Source: Bacillus thuringiensis (GTDB lineage Bacteria; Bacillota; Bacilli; Bacillales; Bacillaceae_G). From it: a stretch of DNA of 64,000 nucleotides. Numbering within the stretch: position 1 is the first letter of the stretch; the number at the start of each line of letters is the position of its first letter. Location of the stretch: NCBI RefSeq assembly GCF_014932895.1, contig NZ_JACYOF010000001.1, positions 620,001-684,000 on the forward strand. Direction: 5' to 3'. Positions 7,681 through 16,253 of this stretch are shown piece after piece. The position numbers and the translations under genes are program-made. Under the pieces are notes generated by a model. It was not told where the DNA came from and did no database searches. It saw nothing but the letters and a program-made list of their open reading frames with translations.

Positions 7681-8217
7681 CTACTTATATAATCGAAATG
7701 TATGCGTCTCTTTATCAATTAACCGCGCTTCTTCAAAAGCCTCTTCTAACGTTTTTTCATGGTTAATAACCCCGTAAAATAAGCGTATTGTAAACATAAG
7801 TGCTGCATTTCCATCTACATAATCTATTGATCCGATATACGATTTTGCACCACTATGTAAAAAAGATTCTGCTAATTTTTGCTCCCCTAACGTACATCCG
7901 CTATTTACAATATGTATATTATGCAATTTTGCATATTTATAAATTTCTTCTGCACCAAAGTATCCTCTCGGTTCATCTTTTTCATACACATCTTCACCTA
8001 GCTCTTCCATTACAAACTTTCCTTCCTCGCCGTGAAAGCAAAAAATAACATAATTGATATCTTTGAATAAAGTCTTTCCAGAAAGAACATCGATAAAATC
8101 TTTCGGTCTGCCAATCCAATATGTCACAATTCTCGCCCCTAAATATTCAAGTGTTGCTCGAATTGATTGCGCCTCTAAATCAGAATTAAAACCCACTACT
8201 AATGCAATATTCACCAT
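7681..8217 (-). CDS. Stand-alone CHAT/caspase-like protease-fold protein
   Basis: I do not know a named homologue, but the 178 residues read like a minimal caspase-fold (CHAT-type) domain. The order is an opening strand and helix (IALVVGFNSDLEAQSIRATL), a strand ending in the histidine motif YVIFCFHGEEG (His62), and a strand ending in the cysteine motif IHIVNSGCTLGEQ (Cys108). Then comes the CHAT-like tail, SFLHSGAKSYIGS, YVDGNAALMFTIRLFYG and TLEEAFEEAR. His and Cys would form the dyad of a cysteine peptidase acting in the cytosol. No signal, membrane or repeat domain is attached, which is unusual for CHAT proteins. Start ATG follows GGAGGATG. It lies 18 bases after a histidine phosphatase gene on the same strand. 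Confidence 0.65.
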   Translation of the reverse strand: MVNIALVVGFNSDLEAQSIRATLEYLGARIVTYWIGRPKDFIDVLSGKTLFKDINYVIFCFHGEEGKFVMEELGEDVYEKDEPRGYFGAEEIYKYAKLHNIHIVNSGCTLGEQKLAESFLHSGAKSYIGSIDYVDGNAALMFTIRLFYGVINHEKTLEEAFEEARLIDKETHTFRLYK

Positions 8218-8235
8218 ACATCCTCCATCCTATAA

Positions 8236-8838
8236 TCAGCCCTCATCAATTGGATTTTTACTGGATACATTCATTTCGTATATACCTGTCTCTTTCAAAA
8301 AATCAGATCTAGTTAAAACGACTTTCTGTAAATATTGCCTATAAGCTGTAATTGTTCCATCGTGAGATACAATACAAATTCTTTCAGCACCTAGCTCATA
8401 ACACCAAAGAAGAAATTCATCTACTATTTGCTGAAAACGATTCTCTGAAATAGTATTTATACCTTCCTGCCATAAAAGCTTATTCGTACCTTTCTCTATC
8501 GAAAAATGAGGAAATAACTTTTGCATCATTCCCTGATCTACTATGCAATCACATGGTAATGTTTTCGCCTCTTCCCGATAAGGAAAAATACGTGGAGATA
8601 CATATGGATGGACGATTTTTTGACAAGCAACTTTCGTACTCCATATTGTCGCAGTTTGCAAAGTTCGAAGTGTAGGGCTAGCGATTAATATGTCTGTTTC
8701 TTGTAATGGTATATCAGATTGAAGTAATTTAGCCTGATTCCTTCCTTCTGTCGTCAATGGAGGATGCAATACTTGTAAACTCGACGGCAAATTTTTTGTA
8801 TGCTCACCTTCACCATGCCGAACAAAAACGAGTTTCAT
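8236..8838 (-). CDS. Histidine phosphatase family protein (phosphoglycerate mutase-like)
   Basis: The 200-residue protein opens with MKLVFVRHGEGEHT, the RHG motif whose histidine takes the phosphate. It continues with LTTEGRNQAKLL, ASPTLRTLQTA and a late IVSHDGTITAYR (second catalytic histidine). It is a phosphatase or mutase of the branch-2-like bacterial group; the substrate is unknown. I chose ATG 8838 because GAAGGAG precedes it closely; the frame continues upstream to 9042 without a binding site and across other features. It is likely cotranscribed with the CHAT-like gene downstream (gap 18 bases). Confidence 0.85.
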   Translation of the reverse strand: MKLVFVRHGEGEHTKNLPSSLQVLHPPLTTEGRNQAKLLQSDIPLQETDILIASPTLRTLQTATIWSTKVACQKIVHPYVSPRIFPYREEAKTLPCDCIVDQGMMQKLFPHFSIEKGTNKLLWQEGINTISENRFQQIVDEFLLWCYELGAERICIVSHDGTITAYRQYLQKVVLTRSDFLKETGIYEMNVSSKNPIDEG

Positions 8839-8974
8839 ACTCCTTCTCCTCTCACTATAAAATCCTCTTACATATTTCTTCCCTATTTCATTCTTTATTC
8901 CTGCTATACAAAAAACTGGTGTGTAAAAAATATTTGCAGGGAATATTCCCCACAATCTGAGAGGGGTGCAAAAT

Positions 8975-9061
8975 ATGAAATGGATTATTTTCTTTATAGG
9001 AATGATAATATGGGGATATATAAACGGCTTCTTTACTAGCAATAAAACAGCTTTCCCTTAG
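8975..9061 (+). CDS. 28-residue membrane peptide
   Basis: A short frame begins MKWIIFFIGMIIWGYINGFF and ends TAFP, with GAGAGGGG about 10 bases before the ATG. The first 20 residues form one hydrophobic helix. It ends at TAG in the same frame as the next small gene, which starts about 20 bases later. No homologue is recognised. Evidence is the ribosome binding site and the coherent membrane helix. Confidence 0.5.
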   Translation: MKWIIFFIGMIIWGYINGFFTSNKTAFP

Positions 9062-9079
9062 GCTAGAGGTGATGAGAGA

Positions 9080-9313
9080 ATAACGAAAATTAAGCATAAA
9101 GCAATTATTGCAAGCTGGTCTGGTATTTTTATGTTTTGTACCATTAACCTCTTAAACAAATGGCTAGGTGTAGGAACAAACGATACATCACCTTACTTAC
9201 CATCTTCTGTCGCAACCATTTTAAAAGAAAATGTAGAGTTACAAATTTTATTTATGCTATTTATTACGTATGGCATCTTTTGCGTATATTATCGAAGAAA
9301 ACTAAGCGCTTAA
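9080..9313 (+). CDS. Small two-helix membrane protein, possible lost ATG start
   Basis: The frame encodes about 77 residues with helices at SWSGIFMFCTINLLNKWLG and IFMLFITYGIFCVYY, ending in a basic tail. A good binding site (AGAGGTG, 9065-9071) is followed 8 bases later by ATA, not ATG. Reading from that ATA gives a basic start (TKIKHKAIIASWSG). The first in-frame ATG is at 9131, inside the first helix. Either translation uses ATA or another rare start, or the start codon was lost by a G-to-A change. No homologue recognised. Confidence 0.5.
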   Translation: MTKIKHKAIIASWSGIFMFCTINLLNKWLGVGTNDTSPYLPSSVATILKENVELQILFMLFITYGIFCVYYRRKLSA

Positions 9314-9382
9314 CTTTTATCTCATGATTATTCTCCTAAATGGTTATAGTAATTAGGACGAAATGAAAGGAGCGATATAAAA

Positions 9383-9505
9383 ATGAGTAACTCAAATGAC
9401 TTTTTAGATACACTGCATGAAAAACAAGCAAAAGATGAACAAAATAGAAAACGTCAAGGAAACGGAAATCCAGGAAAAAAAAAGCCCAATAAGACACATA
9501 AATAA
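9383..9505 (+). CDS. DUF4023-like small hydrophilic protein
   Basis: The 40-residue product (MSNSNDFLDTLHEKQAKDEQ, then a Lys/Asn/Gly-rich tail ending PNKTHK) resembles the short DUF4023 proteins of bacilli: a conserved F-L-LHE-Q-KD start and a G-GNP-K-P tail. Function is unknown. GAAAGGAGCG precedes the ATG. It ends at a strong terminator shared with the convergent gene. Confidence 0.65.
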   Translation: MSNSNDFLDTLHEKQAKDEQNRKRQGNGNPGKKKPNKTHK

Positions 9506-9508
9506 CAT

Positions 9509-9552
9509 TGAAAAACCTGCCTAAAAATGAAATTTCAGGCAGGTTTTTTATT
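9509..9552. terminator. Bidirectional terminator
   Basis: AAAAACCTGCCT pairs with AGGCAGGTTTTTT, with T/A tracts on both sides; it separates the convergent DUF4023-like and TolB-like genes. Confidence 0.85.
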
Positions 9553-10786
9553 CTTCTTTCACCGAGATGACATTTTCCCAATTCCATTTCTCATAATACC
9601 ACTCTGGTACATCTATATTTTCAATCCACTTCTTTTCATGTTTTCCATCACTATGAGCAACCCATACATCAGCTTTCTTACGGTCTGAACGTATCCATAT
9701 TAATTGATTGCTCTTCTTCATAAAGATAGGATGATAATCGCCTTGCTTATTAGATGGCTTTGTAATTTGATGTTGTTCATCGCTCGTACTATCGATCTCA
9801 TATAAAGATGGTAGTGGCCTTTTTTCTGGCGGAGTTTCTATTCCTGCCTCTTTTGCTCGTGAAACGATAATTACTTTATCGTTCTTCCATGCAAAATCCC
9901 AATCGACATATCCTTTCGGCGTAAATGTGTTCTGCTGGAGTGTTGGCAGTTCTTTTACTTTTAAATGTTTATTCTCTAATGTAACTCTCCCGCTTCCTTC
10001 AATATAGGCTAATATATTTTTTGATGACGCCCATTGGAACCATTTTGTGTTTAATAACATTTGATCTACTTTTTCAAATCGACTGCCATCTGCTCGAACT
10101 AAGCAAAGTGTATTGCTATCAGCTGACCATGAAGCTGTCGGGACCGCTAAAAATGAAATCCATTTTTGATCTGGTGACCACTTAAATCCACTTGCAACTA
10201 ATGCTAAAAAATCATCATGTTCATTTGGTAATGCATACAAATGCTTCATTTTGTGTGGGTTCATGTTTGCATCCTTTTGTATTTCATATAACTGAGCACC
10301 CGTCCATCCCGTTGGAAGCAAGTACGCTTCAGATGAAACAAAAAACCTCTGTCCATCTGGATACCAAGCATAATCCCCTACACCATTGGCTACATTTTCA
10401 AAATCGGCATTCTTTTTTTCTGCATCAAATGTATTTAATGTACCTGTAAATATAAATGCAATTATATTCTCTGTTGGTGACCATTGATAATTCGATACTT
10501 CTGATTGAAATGGTGTAACTTTCTTTCCATCTTTCAACCGATACAATTCAAGTTGATTTTGTTTCTCTCCCTTTGCATATGCAAGCCACTCTCCATCATG
10601 CGACCACTTCGGTCCTGTTATGTACTCTCCTTTTGTAAGTTTTTTTTCTTTCCCATCAACTTTTATCCAAAGGTTATGATGACGAATAAAAGCAATTTTC
10701 CCTCCATTATGTTCCGCACTAGTACTAGAAATTGAGGATAAAAAAATGAACAAAACTAAACTACTACTTACAATAAATCCTTTCAT
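9548..10786 (-). CDS. Secreted TolB-like beta-propeller protein
   Basis: The 412-residue protein has a signal peptide (MKGFIVSSSLVLFIFLSS, cleavage near STSA-E). It then shows repeating propeller blades with the signature of TolB/WD40-like repeats: GPKWSHDGEWLAYAKG, NYQWSPTENIIAF, DYAWYPDGQRFFVS, GFKWSPDQKWISFLA, SWSADSNTLCLVRADG and KKADVWVAHSDG. Such proteins bind ligands or partner proteins outside the membrane; no enzyme motif is seen. Start ATG follows TGGAGGGGG. It appears monocistronic. Confidence 0.82.
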   Translation of the reverse strand: MKGFIVSSSLVLFIFLSSISSTSAEHNGGKIAFIRHHNLWIKVDGKEKKLTKGEYITGPKWSHDGEWLAYAKGEKQNQLELYRLKDGKKVTPFQSEVSNYQWSPTENIIAFIFTGTLNTFDAEKKNADFENVANGVGDYAWYPDGQRFFVSSEAYLLPTGWTGAQLYEIQKDANMNPHKMKHLYALPNEHDDFLALVASGFKWSPDQKWISFLAVPTASWSADSNTLCLVRADGSRFEKVDQMLLNTKWFQWASSKNILAYIEGSGRVTLENKHLKVKELPTLQQNTFTPKGYVDWDFAWKNDKVIIVSRAKEAGIETPPEKRPLPSLYEIDSTSDEQHQITKPSNKQGDYHPIFMKKSNQLIWIRSDRKKADVWVAHSDGKHEKKWIENIDVPEWYYEKWNWENVISVKEE

Positions 10787-10925
10787 ACGCCCCCTCCATT
10801 TCTCTTATAGCATTCCTCACATTCTGCTTACTATATGCGATTTTTATCCGGCTATTTGCAGGCAATAAGATTCCCATCTAACTGCTTTACTTTAAAGCCA
10901 ATTTTTAGATAGGATAAAATTATTG

Positions 10926-10955
10926 TTGACAACCTTTTAAATATAGTTTTATAAT
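10926..10955 (+). promoter_or_regulatory. Promoter of the phhA leader
   Basis: TTGACA (10926-10931), an 18-base spacer and TATAAT (10950-10955) form a near-consensus vegetative promoter some 20 bases before the first T-box leader. Confidence 0.8.
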
Positions 10956-10974
10956 ACGAAACATAGTTTAGTTG

Positions 10975-11245
10975 AACGAATTATATATCGGCTTTGAAGG
11001 AATACTAGTAGCGACTTATATCCCTGTCTCAGAGAACTGATGGTTGGTGCGAATCAGTACACATACAAGCGTGAATTACAATTCTGGAGCTTCTTTCCCG
11101 TAGTGCAATACATAATGCATGAAGAGAAAGACGGATCTTTCCGTTATCTTACAGTGAGTGGTAAACAATTTTTCTGTTTACAATTAGGGTGGTACCGCGA
11201 TTTTTATCGTCCCTATCGGATTTTCCGATAGGGACTTTTTTGCGT
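10975..11245 (+). ncRNA. T-box riboswitch 1 (tyrosine) upstream of phhA
   Basis: This shows the T-box order. A stem I with AGAGAACTGATGGTTGG is followed by a specifier loop GAATTACAATTC and TGGAGC. The T-box AGGGTGGTACCGCG is at 11186-11199, and a terminator stem CCCTATCGG/CCGATAGGG with T run is at 11209-11242. The codon in the loop is TAC (11077-11079) followed by A, read as Tyr. Uncharged tRNA-Tyr should allow readthrough. The gene downstream makes tyrosine, which fits. Confidence 0.88.
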
Positions 11246-11279
11246 TCTTCCTTTTTAAATACATTTATATATTATGCGT

Positions 11280-11525
11280 TGAAAGAATCACAGTAGTATC
11301 TTATATCCCTGTTTCAGAGAGCTGATGGTTGGTGGGAATTAGCACATATATAAGTACGAATTACAATTCTGGAGCTTCTTTTTCGTAGTGCTTTTACGCA
11401 TGAAGGAAAAGACGGAGTTTTTCCGTTATCATGAATTGAGATGTAAGTTTATTTTCACTTACAAATAGGGTGGTACCGCGATTCTTTCGCCCCTATCGGA
11501 TGTTCCGATAGGGGCTTTTTCTATT
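11280..11525 (+). ncRNA. T-box riboswitch 2 (tyrosine), tandem copy
   Basis: This is a second complete leader, closely similar to the first. It has AGAGAGCTGATGGTTGG, a specifier loop with TAC (11362-11364), T-box AGGGTGGTACCGCG (11467-11480), and a terminator stem CCCCTATCGG/CCGATAGGGG followed by T run (11489-11522). Two in series require two antitermination events, giving tighter control of phhA. Confidence 0.88.
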
Positions 11526-11573
11526 TCTCACAGAAACAAATGTTAAATAATTCCGAATCTTATGATAAAATTT

Positions 11574-11587
11574 TATAAGCGCTTACA
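11574..11587 (+). promoter_or_regulatory. Candidate cre (CcpA) site before phhA
   Basis: TATAAGCGCTTACA matches the cre consensus TGnAAnCGnnnnCA except A for G at position 2. It sits in the leader after the second T-box terminator and about 75 bases before the start codon, where bound CcpA could act as a roadblock. Confidence 0.5.
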
Positions 11588-11660
11588 ATTATGAAAGGGG
11601 GTGGTACAAACTATACGAAACCGATATTCGATTTTATAGAAAAAAAAGGAGGATGTCTAA

Positions 11661-13415
11661 ATGACAAAGAAAACAGAAATTCCATCGCATTTAAAACCAT
11701 TCGTATCCACACAGCATTATGATCAATACACACCGGTGAATCACGCTGTTTGGCGTTACATTATGAGACAAAATCATAGTTTCTTAAAAGACGTTGCTCA
11801 TCCAGCCTATGTTAACGGACTACAATCATCTGGTATTAATATAGATGCAATTCCAAAGGTAGAAGAAATGAATGAATGTCTAGCACCAAGTGGCTGGGGA
11901 GCTGTAACGATTGATGGACTTATTCCCGGCGTAGCATTCTTCGATTTTCAGGGACACGGACTACTACCGATTGCAACAGATATTCGTAAAGTAGAAAATA
12001 TCGAGTACACACCAGCTCCAGATATCGTACACGAAGCAGCAGGGCACGCACCGATTTTACTTGATCCTACATATGCAAAATATGTGAAACGCTTTGGACA
12101 AATTGGTGCGAAAGCTTTCTCTACAAAAGAAGAACATGATGCGTTTGAAGCTGTTCGTACATTAACGATTGTAAAAGAAAGCCCTACTTCTACACCTGAA
12201 GAAGTTGCTGTTGCTGAAAATGCTGTAATTGAAAAGCAAAACTTAGTTTCTGGTTTATCAGAAGCTGAACAAATTTCACGTCTTTTCTGGTGGACAGTGG
12301 AATACGGCTTAATTGGAAATATCGACGATCCAAAAATCTACGGTGCTGGTCTTCTTTCCTCTGTCGGCGAAAGCAAACATTGCTTAACAGATGCTGTAGA
12401 AAAAGTTCCTTTCTCAATTGAAGCTTGCACAGGGACAACTTATGATGTGACAAAAATGCAACCACAACTATTTGTTTGTGAATCATTTGAAGAGTTAACT
12501 GAGGCACTTGAGAAGTTCTCTGAAACGATGGCATTCAAAACAGGTGGAACAGAAGGGTTAGAAAAAGCAATTCGCTCCGAAAATCATGCTACTACTGAGC
12601 TAAATAGCGGATTACAAATTACAGGCACATTTACAGAAACAATTAAAAATGATGCTGGTGAAGTTATTTACATGAGAACAAGCTCTCCAACTGCATTAGC
12701 AATTCATAATAAGCAGCTGGCAAATCATTCTACCTCTGTACACAGTGATGGATTCGGGACACCGATCGGATTACTAAATGGTAATATTGCACTAGAAGAT
12801 TGTACAGAAGAAAAATTACAGTCATTAGGAATTACAATTGGAAACGATGCAGATTTTATTTTTGCAAGTGACATTCATGTAAAAGGAACAGTAACTGACA
12901 TTGTAAAGAATGATAATAAAATTGCCCTTATCTCGTTTATAGATTGTACAGTTACTTATAAAGATCGTTTATTATTTGATGCTTCATGGGGCGCATTTGA
13001 TATGGCTGTTGGTTCAGCAATTACTTCCGTATTCCCAGGTGCCGCAGATGCAGCAGCATTTTTCCCAATGGATGAAGAAGTACAAGAAACTCCTGCTCCA
13101 CTTGTACTGAATGAAATTGAACGTATGTATCAAACGGTTCGTGATATTCGGGGTGAAGGTATTTTACACGACGCACATGTCGATCAATTAGTAGCAATTC
13201 AAGAAGTGTTAAATAAATTTTATCCGAAAGAATGGCTGCTCCGCCTCGAAATTTTAGAATTGCTTTTAGAACATAACAAAGGTCACGAAGCATCAGCAGC
13301 ATTATTACAACAGCTTTCTACTTTCACAACGGATGAAGCTGTAACACGTCTTATTACGAATGGTCTTGCATTACTGAAGGTAAAGGATGTGAAAAACAAT
13401 GCTACGATTAACTGA
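11661..13415 (+). CDS. phhA: Phenylalanine 4-monooxygenase
   Basis: The 584-residue protein hydroxylates phenylalanine to tyrosine with molecular oxygen and a tetrahydropterin. The aromatic amino acid hydroxylase domain occupies about residues 20-290; iron ligands are visible as His124 and His129 ([11 protein letters not shown]) and Glu214 ([10 protein letters not shown]). The C-terminal half (about 300-584) is an extra region typical of the long Bacillus form, absent from the short proteobacterial enzyme. Start ATG follows AAAGGAGG. Two tyrosine T-boxes and a cre-like site precede it. Its stop overlaps the start of phhB by 17 bases, so the two are translated from one message. Confidence 0.95.
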   Translation: MTKKTEIPSHLKPFVSTQHYDQYTPVNHAVWRYIMRQNHSFLKDVAHPAYVNGLQSSGINIDAIPKVEEMNECLAPSGWGAVTIDGLIPGVAFFDFQGHGLLPIATDIRKVENIEYTPAPDIVHEAAGHAPILLDPTYAKYVKRFGQIGAKAFSTKEEHDAFEAVRTLTIVKESPTSTPEEVAVAENAVIEKQNLVSGLSEAEQISRLFWWTVEYGLIGNIDDPKIYGAGLLSSVGESKHCLTDAVEKVPFSIEACTGTTYDVTKMQPQLFVCESFEELTEALEKFSETMAFKTGGTEGLEKAIRSENHATTELNSGLQITGTFTETIKNDAGEVIYMRTSSPTALAIHNKQLANHSTSVHSDGFGTPIGLLNGNIALEDCTEEKLQSLGITIGNDADFIFASDIHVKGTVTDIVKNDNKIALISFIDCTVTYKDRLLFDASWGAFDMAVGSAITSVFPGAADAAAFFPMDEEVQETPAPLVLNEIERMYQTVRDIRGEGILHDAHVDQLVAIQEVLNKFYPKEWLLRLEILELLLEHNKGHEASAALLQQLSTFTTDEAVTRLITNGLALLKVKDVKNNATIN

Positions 13416-13710
13416 AGAAGAAGTTCAAGAGGAATTAACGCAGTTAGATAAATGGGTAGTGAAAGATGAAAAATGGATTGAAAGAAAATATATGTTTTCC
13501 GACTACTTAAAAGGAATCGAATTTGTCTCTGAAGCCGCCAAACTATCAGAAGAACATAATCACCACCCATTTATCCTTATCCAGTATAAAGCAGTCATTA
13601 TTACTTTGTCATCATGGAATGCAAAAGGTTTAACAAAACTAGATTTTGATCTTGCAAAGCAATTTGATCAACTATTTTTACAAAACGATAAAGCAATTAT
13701 AAGAAAGTAA
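13399..13710 (+). CDS. phhB: Pterin-4a-carbinolamine dehydratase
   Basis: The 103-residue protein carries the family motif [10 protein letters not shown] with the catalytic histidines, plus [17 protein letters not shown]. It dehydrates the 4a-hydroxypterin released by phenylalanine hydroxylase so that the cofactor can be reduced and reused. The start lies inside the 3' end of phhA (17-base overlap), typical of translational coupling. A terminator follows. Confidence 0.94.
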   Translation: MLRLTEEEVQEELTQLDKWVVKDEKWIERKYMFSDYLKGIEFVSEAAKLSEEHNHHPFILIQYKAVIITLSSWNAKGLTKLDFDLAKQFDQLFLQNDKAIIRK

Positions 13711-13744
13711 AAAAGAGAAGCCTTTTTAGGCTTCTCCTTTTACT
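13711..13744. terminator. Terminator after phhB, shared with catE
   Basis: AAAAGAGAAGCCT pairs with AGGCTTCTCCTTTT around TTTT, with A and T tracts on either side; it lies between convergent phhB and catE. Confidence 0.85.
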
Positions 13745-14583
13745 TTAAAATGTATACAATGTCCGAATGGATCCTCAACTTGTAATATCCCATCTTCGTA
13801 CGTAGCAATCTTGCCAATATTTTTTAAGCTTTCACATACTTGCTCTTTTTGTTTTTTATCTGCTAGTACAATTGTGAAATATTTCAAGCCAACGGAATTT
13901 GGCATTTGTGGCGGTACCCCTTCACCTTGCCACGTATTTAAACCGATATGGTGATGATAACCACCTGCCGATACGAACAATGCTCCATTACGAGCTGGGA
14001 TTGTTACTTCAAAACCAAGGCCATCAACATAGAAACGTTTTGCTTCTTCTAAATCAGCTACATGGAAATGAATATGTCCCATCACAGTACCAGTTGGAAA
14101 TCCACTCCATGTACTTCCTCGCTGCAATAATTCTTCACCAGCTAATGGGTTACTAACAAATGGTAGCTCTCCATTTTCATCACGCCAAACTTCTTTTTGA
14201 CGATCATGATAAATTTCAATCCCATTCCCATCTGGATCAGCTAAATAAAGGGCTTCACTAAAGTAATGATCGGCTCCGCCGTGCAGTGGATATACCATCT
14301 CTACAAGGTGACGAAGAATGTTCGCTAAGTCCTGTCTGTTTGGTAATAAAATTGCGTAATGATATAACCCTGTTCTCCCTCTTTGTTTCGGAAAAGCTTC
14401 TTTCTTTTCTTCAATGATAAGGAGTGGTTCGTCATTTTCATTCCCAAATGTAACGACTGTTTCATCTTCTTTTAGCACTTTCATGCTTAGTACTTCCGTA
14501 TAAAAATCTAGTGATTTCTTTATATTTGATACGTATAAATGAACAACACCAAGTGTTGTTTCGGGATGAAGTTGAAAGCTCAT
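13726..14583 (-). CDS. catE: Catechol-2,3-dioxygenase (VOC fold)
   Basis: The 285-residue protein has two glyoxalase/VOC modules (about residues 8-125 and 165-285). Metal-ligand candidates are in VMGHIHFHVADLEEAKRF and YHHHIGLNTW, with the acidic ligand near the C terminus. It opens the catechol ring next to the hydroxyls. Length and order match Bacillus CatE, and the upstream catD homologue with a 21-base gap supports the name. In B. subtilis catDE is induced by catechol and quinones through CatR/YodB; I could not identify that operator here with certainty. Start ATG follows GGGGGTAT. Confidence 0.9.
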   Translation of the reverse strand: MSFQLHPETTLGVVHLYVSNIKKSLDFYTEVLSMKVLKEDETVVTFGNENDEPLLIIEEKKEAFPKQRGRTGLYHYAILLPNRQDLANILRHLVEMVYPLHGGADHYFSEALYLADPDGNGIEIYHDRQKEVWRDENGELPFVSNPLAGEELLQRGSTWSGFPTGTVMGHIHFHVADLEEAKRFYVDGLGFEVTIPARNGALFVSAGGYHHHIGLNTWQGEGVPPQMPNSVGLKYFTIVLADKKQKEQVCESLKNIGKIATYEDGILQVEDPFGHCIHFKVKGEA

Positions 14584-14604
14584 CTTGTTATACCCCCATT
14601 TAAA

Positions 14605-15009
14605 TTAGTTCTTCTTTGACATTTTCTCTTTTAAGAAATTATCTACAAAACCGTCAGCTTTCGCAACAAATAAATAAGCACCCATTGCGAGTAATGCAAG
14701 TTCTAACTCAAATCCAGGATTTTTTCCGTCTCCCAACAAACCAGCTGACCATTTTACTTTTACAATCGCTCCAACCATAACAAGTGCAAATAATAATCCG
14801 ATATATCTTACGCCTAAACCTAGAATTAACAATAGACCACCAACTAATTCAAAAGTTGCTACACCGTATGCAAGTCCTCCTGGTAAACCAATACTTGTAA
14901 ACCATCCTGCAATATTGTCAATTCCCGATTGGAATTTTGTTAAACCGTGCATAAAGAATGTTACCCCTAACACGATGCGAATAATTAAGTTACCGATATG
15001 TTGATTCAT
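14605..15009 (-). CDS. catD: DoxX-type membrane protein CatD
   Basis: The 134-residue protein has about four membrane helices: LIIRIVLGVTFFMHGLTKF, LAYGVATFELVGGLLLILGLG, IGLLFALVMVGAIV and LELALLAMGAYLFVA. It has the DoxX pattern GLTKF with the FELVGGLLLILG helix. It lies directly upstream of catE in the same orientation, as in B. subtilis, where CatD is the membrane partner of the catechol dioxygenase. Start ATG follows AAAGGAGAG. A XRE-cupin regulator gene diverges from it. Confidence 0.88.
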   Translation of the reverse strand: MNQHIGNLIIRIVLGVTFFMHGLTKFQSGIDNIAGWFTSIGLPGGLAYGVATFELVGGLLLILGLGVRYIGLLFALVMVGAIVKVKWSAGLLGDGKNPGFELELALLAMGAYLFVAKADGFVDNFLKEKMSKKN

Positions 15010-15166
15010 TTCTTTCTCTCCTTTATAGTTTTCTTATACAAAACTTTTATTTACATTACAAAACATACACTAAATTTTTTTATTCGTCAATTCATTTTCA
15101 TTGGGAAAAATTATATTTTTTTTGCTATGATACAAATAGTTGTTTACAAAAAGGAGCTTGATTTTT

Positions 15167-15712
15167 ATGAACATTGGTTCTGCAATACGTGAAATTCGTC
15201 AACGTAGAGGCATAACAATCGCACAAATTTGTGAGGGAACAGGTCTTTCTAAAGGTTTTATGAGTCAAGTTGAAAATAATAAAACTTCGCCTTCTATCTC
15301 AACTTTAGAAACAATCTCTAATTTTTTAAGCGTTCCCCTTCCCTATTTATTGTTAGAACAAAGAGATCGTTTAAAAATTGTTAAAAAAGAAGAACGTAAA
15401 TACAGTGTGTATGGAAAAGATGAACAAAGAATTGAGCATGTTGCGGAGCAAGGTGGTCTTCGCCTATCTCTAGTAGAGATTCCTATCGGGTTTCCGAAAG
15501 AAAACTCACCAAATGCTCATGAAGGGGAAGAATGTCACCTTGTATTACGCGGAAAACTTGAAGTGCAGCATGGCGAAGATATCGCGATTGTAGAAGAAGG
15601 TGATTCCTTCTCCTGGAATGCATGCGTTCCTCATATTGTCCGTAATATAGGGAAAGAAACTGCATTATTACTTATCTCTAGTCATGCGGAAAACCGAAAA
15701 CGCGTTTACTAA
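15167..15712 (+). CDS. XRE-family regulator with cupin domain
   Basis: The 181-residue protein has an N-terminal helix-turn-helix (IGSAIREIRQRRGITIAQICEGTGLSKGFMSQVENNKTSPS, about residues 3-45). Its C-terminal cupin (about 105-175) shows HEGEECHLVLRGKLEV and GDSFSWNACVPH. Such proteins sense a small ligand through the cupin and control nearby genes. ATG 15167 was chosen because AAAAGGAG precedes it; an in-frame ATG at 15140 lies upstream of that site. It diverges from catDE and could regulate it, but that is inference. Confidence 0.88.
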   Translation: MNIGSAIREIRQRRGITIAQICEGTGLSKGFMSQVENNKTSPSISTLETISNFLSVPLPYLLLEQRDRLKIVKKEERKYSVYGKDEQRIEHVAEQGGLRLSLVEIPIGFPKENSPNAHEGEECHLVLRGKLEVQHGEDIAIVEEGDSFSWNACVPHIVRNIGKETALLLISSHAENRKRVY

Positions 15713-15716
15713 ACGA

Positions 15717-15752
15717 TAAAAAGAAGCCTGCTTCAAACAGGCTTCTTTTTTA
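15717..15752. terminator. Bidirectional terminator
   Basis: AAAAAGAAGCCTG and CAGGCTTCTTTTTT form a strong stem around CTTCAAA between the convergent regulator and MaoC-like genes. Confidence 0.88.
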
Positions 15753-16127
15753 TTCTCGTATTATCCCGTAACTTGTCCCTACTAGCACAGTCTTTTCATG
15801 TTGATTGCGATAAACTGATTCGATTGAAACTTTTTTATATCCTTCCATTTGTTCAATATTTGTTAAAGTTAATTCACAAGTGATCGTATCTCCTGTAAAA
15901 ACCGGTCTAATAAACTCACTTACTAGTTCTCTTGCTATGTAATGTAGCTCTTCGCCTACTTTCGTCCCAATGCTAGCAGTCAATAAACCATGTACCATTA
16001 ATCGTCCATTTTCATCATATTCCATATGATGCCTACCTTTATCACCTGTAATATTTGCAAATTCGAAAACTTCTTCCTCAGTAAATCTTCTTTCGTATTT
16101 AAATACATCCCCGACTTTTATACTCAT
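15750..16127 (-). CDS. MaoC-like hotdog-fold hydratase
   Basis: The 125-residue protein has the MaoC/(R)-enoyl-CoA hydratase signature: FTEEEVFEFANITGDKGRHH near residues 15-35, then RLMVHGLLTASIG with the catalytic-type histidine, and FIRPVFTGDTITCELTL. It probably hydrates an enoyl-CoA or binds an acyl thioester in the cytosol; the pathway is not shown by its neighbours. The usual catalytic Asp-x5-His arrangement is only partly recognisable (GDKGRHH), so activity is uncertain. Start ATG follows GGGGGA. Confidence 0.8.
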   Translation of the reverse strand: MSIKVGDVFKYERRFTEEEVFEFANITGDKGRHHMEYDENGRLMVHGLLTASIGTKVGEELHYIARELVSEFIRPVFTGDTITCELTLTNIEQMEGYKKVSIESVYRNQHEKTVLVGTSYGIIRE

Positions 16128-16253
16128 TTTTATCCCCCTAATAATAAACTGAATTTTCTTTCATTTTACCATAAAATGAGCCTCAATTCATTTTCTATTA
16201 TGAAAATAAAATCAGGATTACTTCACTATAATTTTTCTGTACTTTTCGCTCAT

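Noticed and set aside
8839-9042. N-terminal extension of the histidine phosphatase
   Set aside because: The frame is open but lacks a ribosome binding site, adds a sequence unlike the family, and overlaps the plus-strand small gene at 8975. The RHG motif belongs near the N terminus.
11040-11231. Short frame inside the first T-box leader
   Set aside because: It is fully explained by conserved T-box RNA structure, including the T-box sequence and terminator.
12190-13302. Antisense frames within phhA
   Set aside because: Composition is that of a shadow frame, with no ribosome binding sites or family features; phhA is unambiguous.
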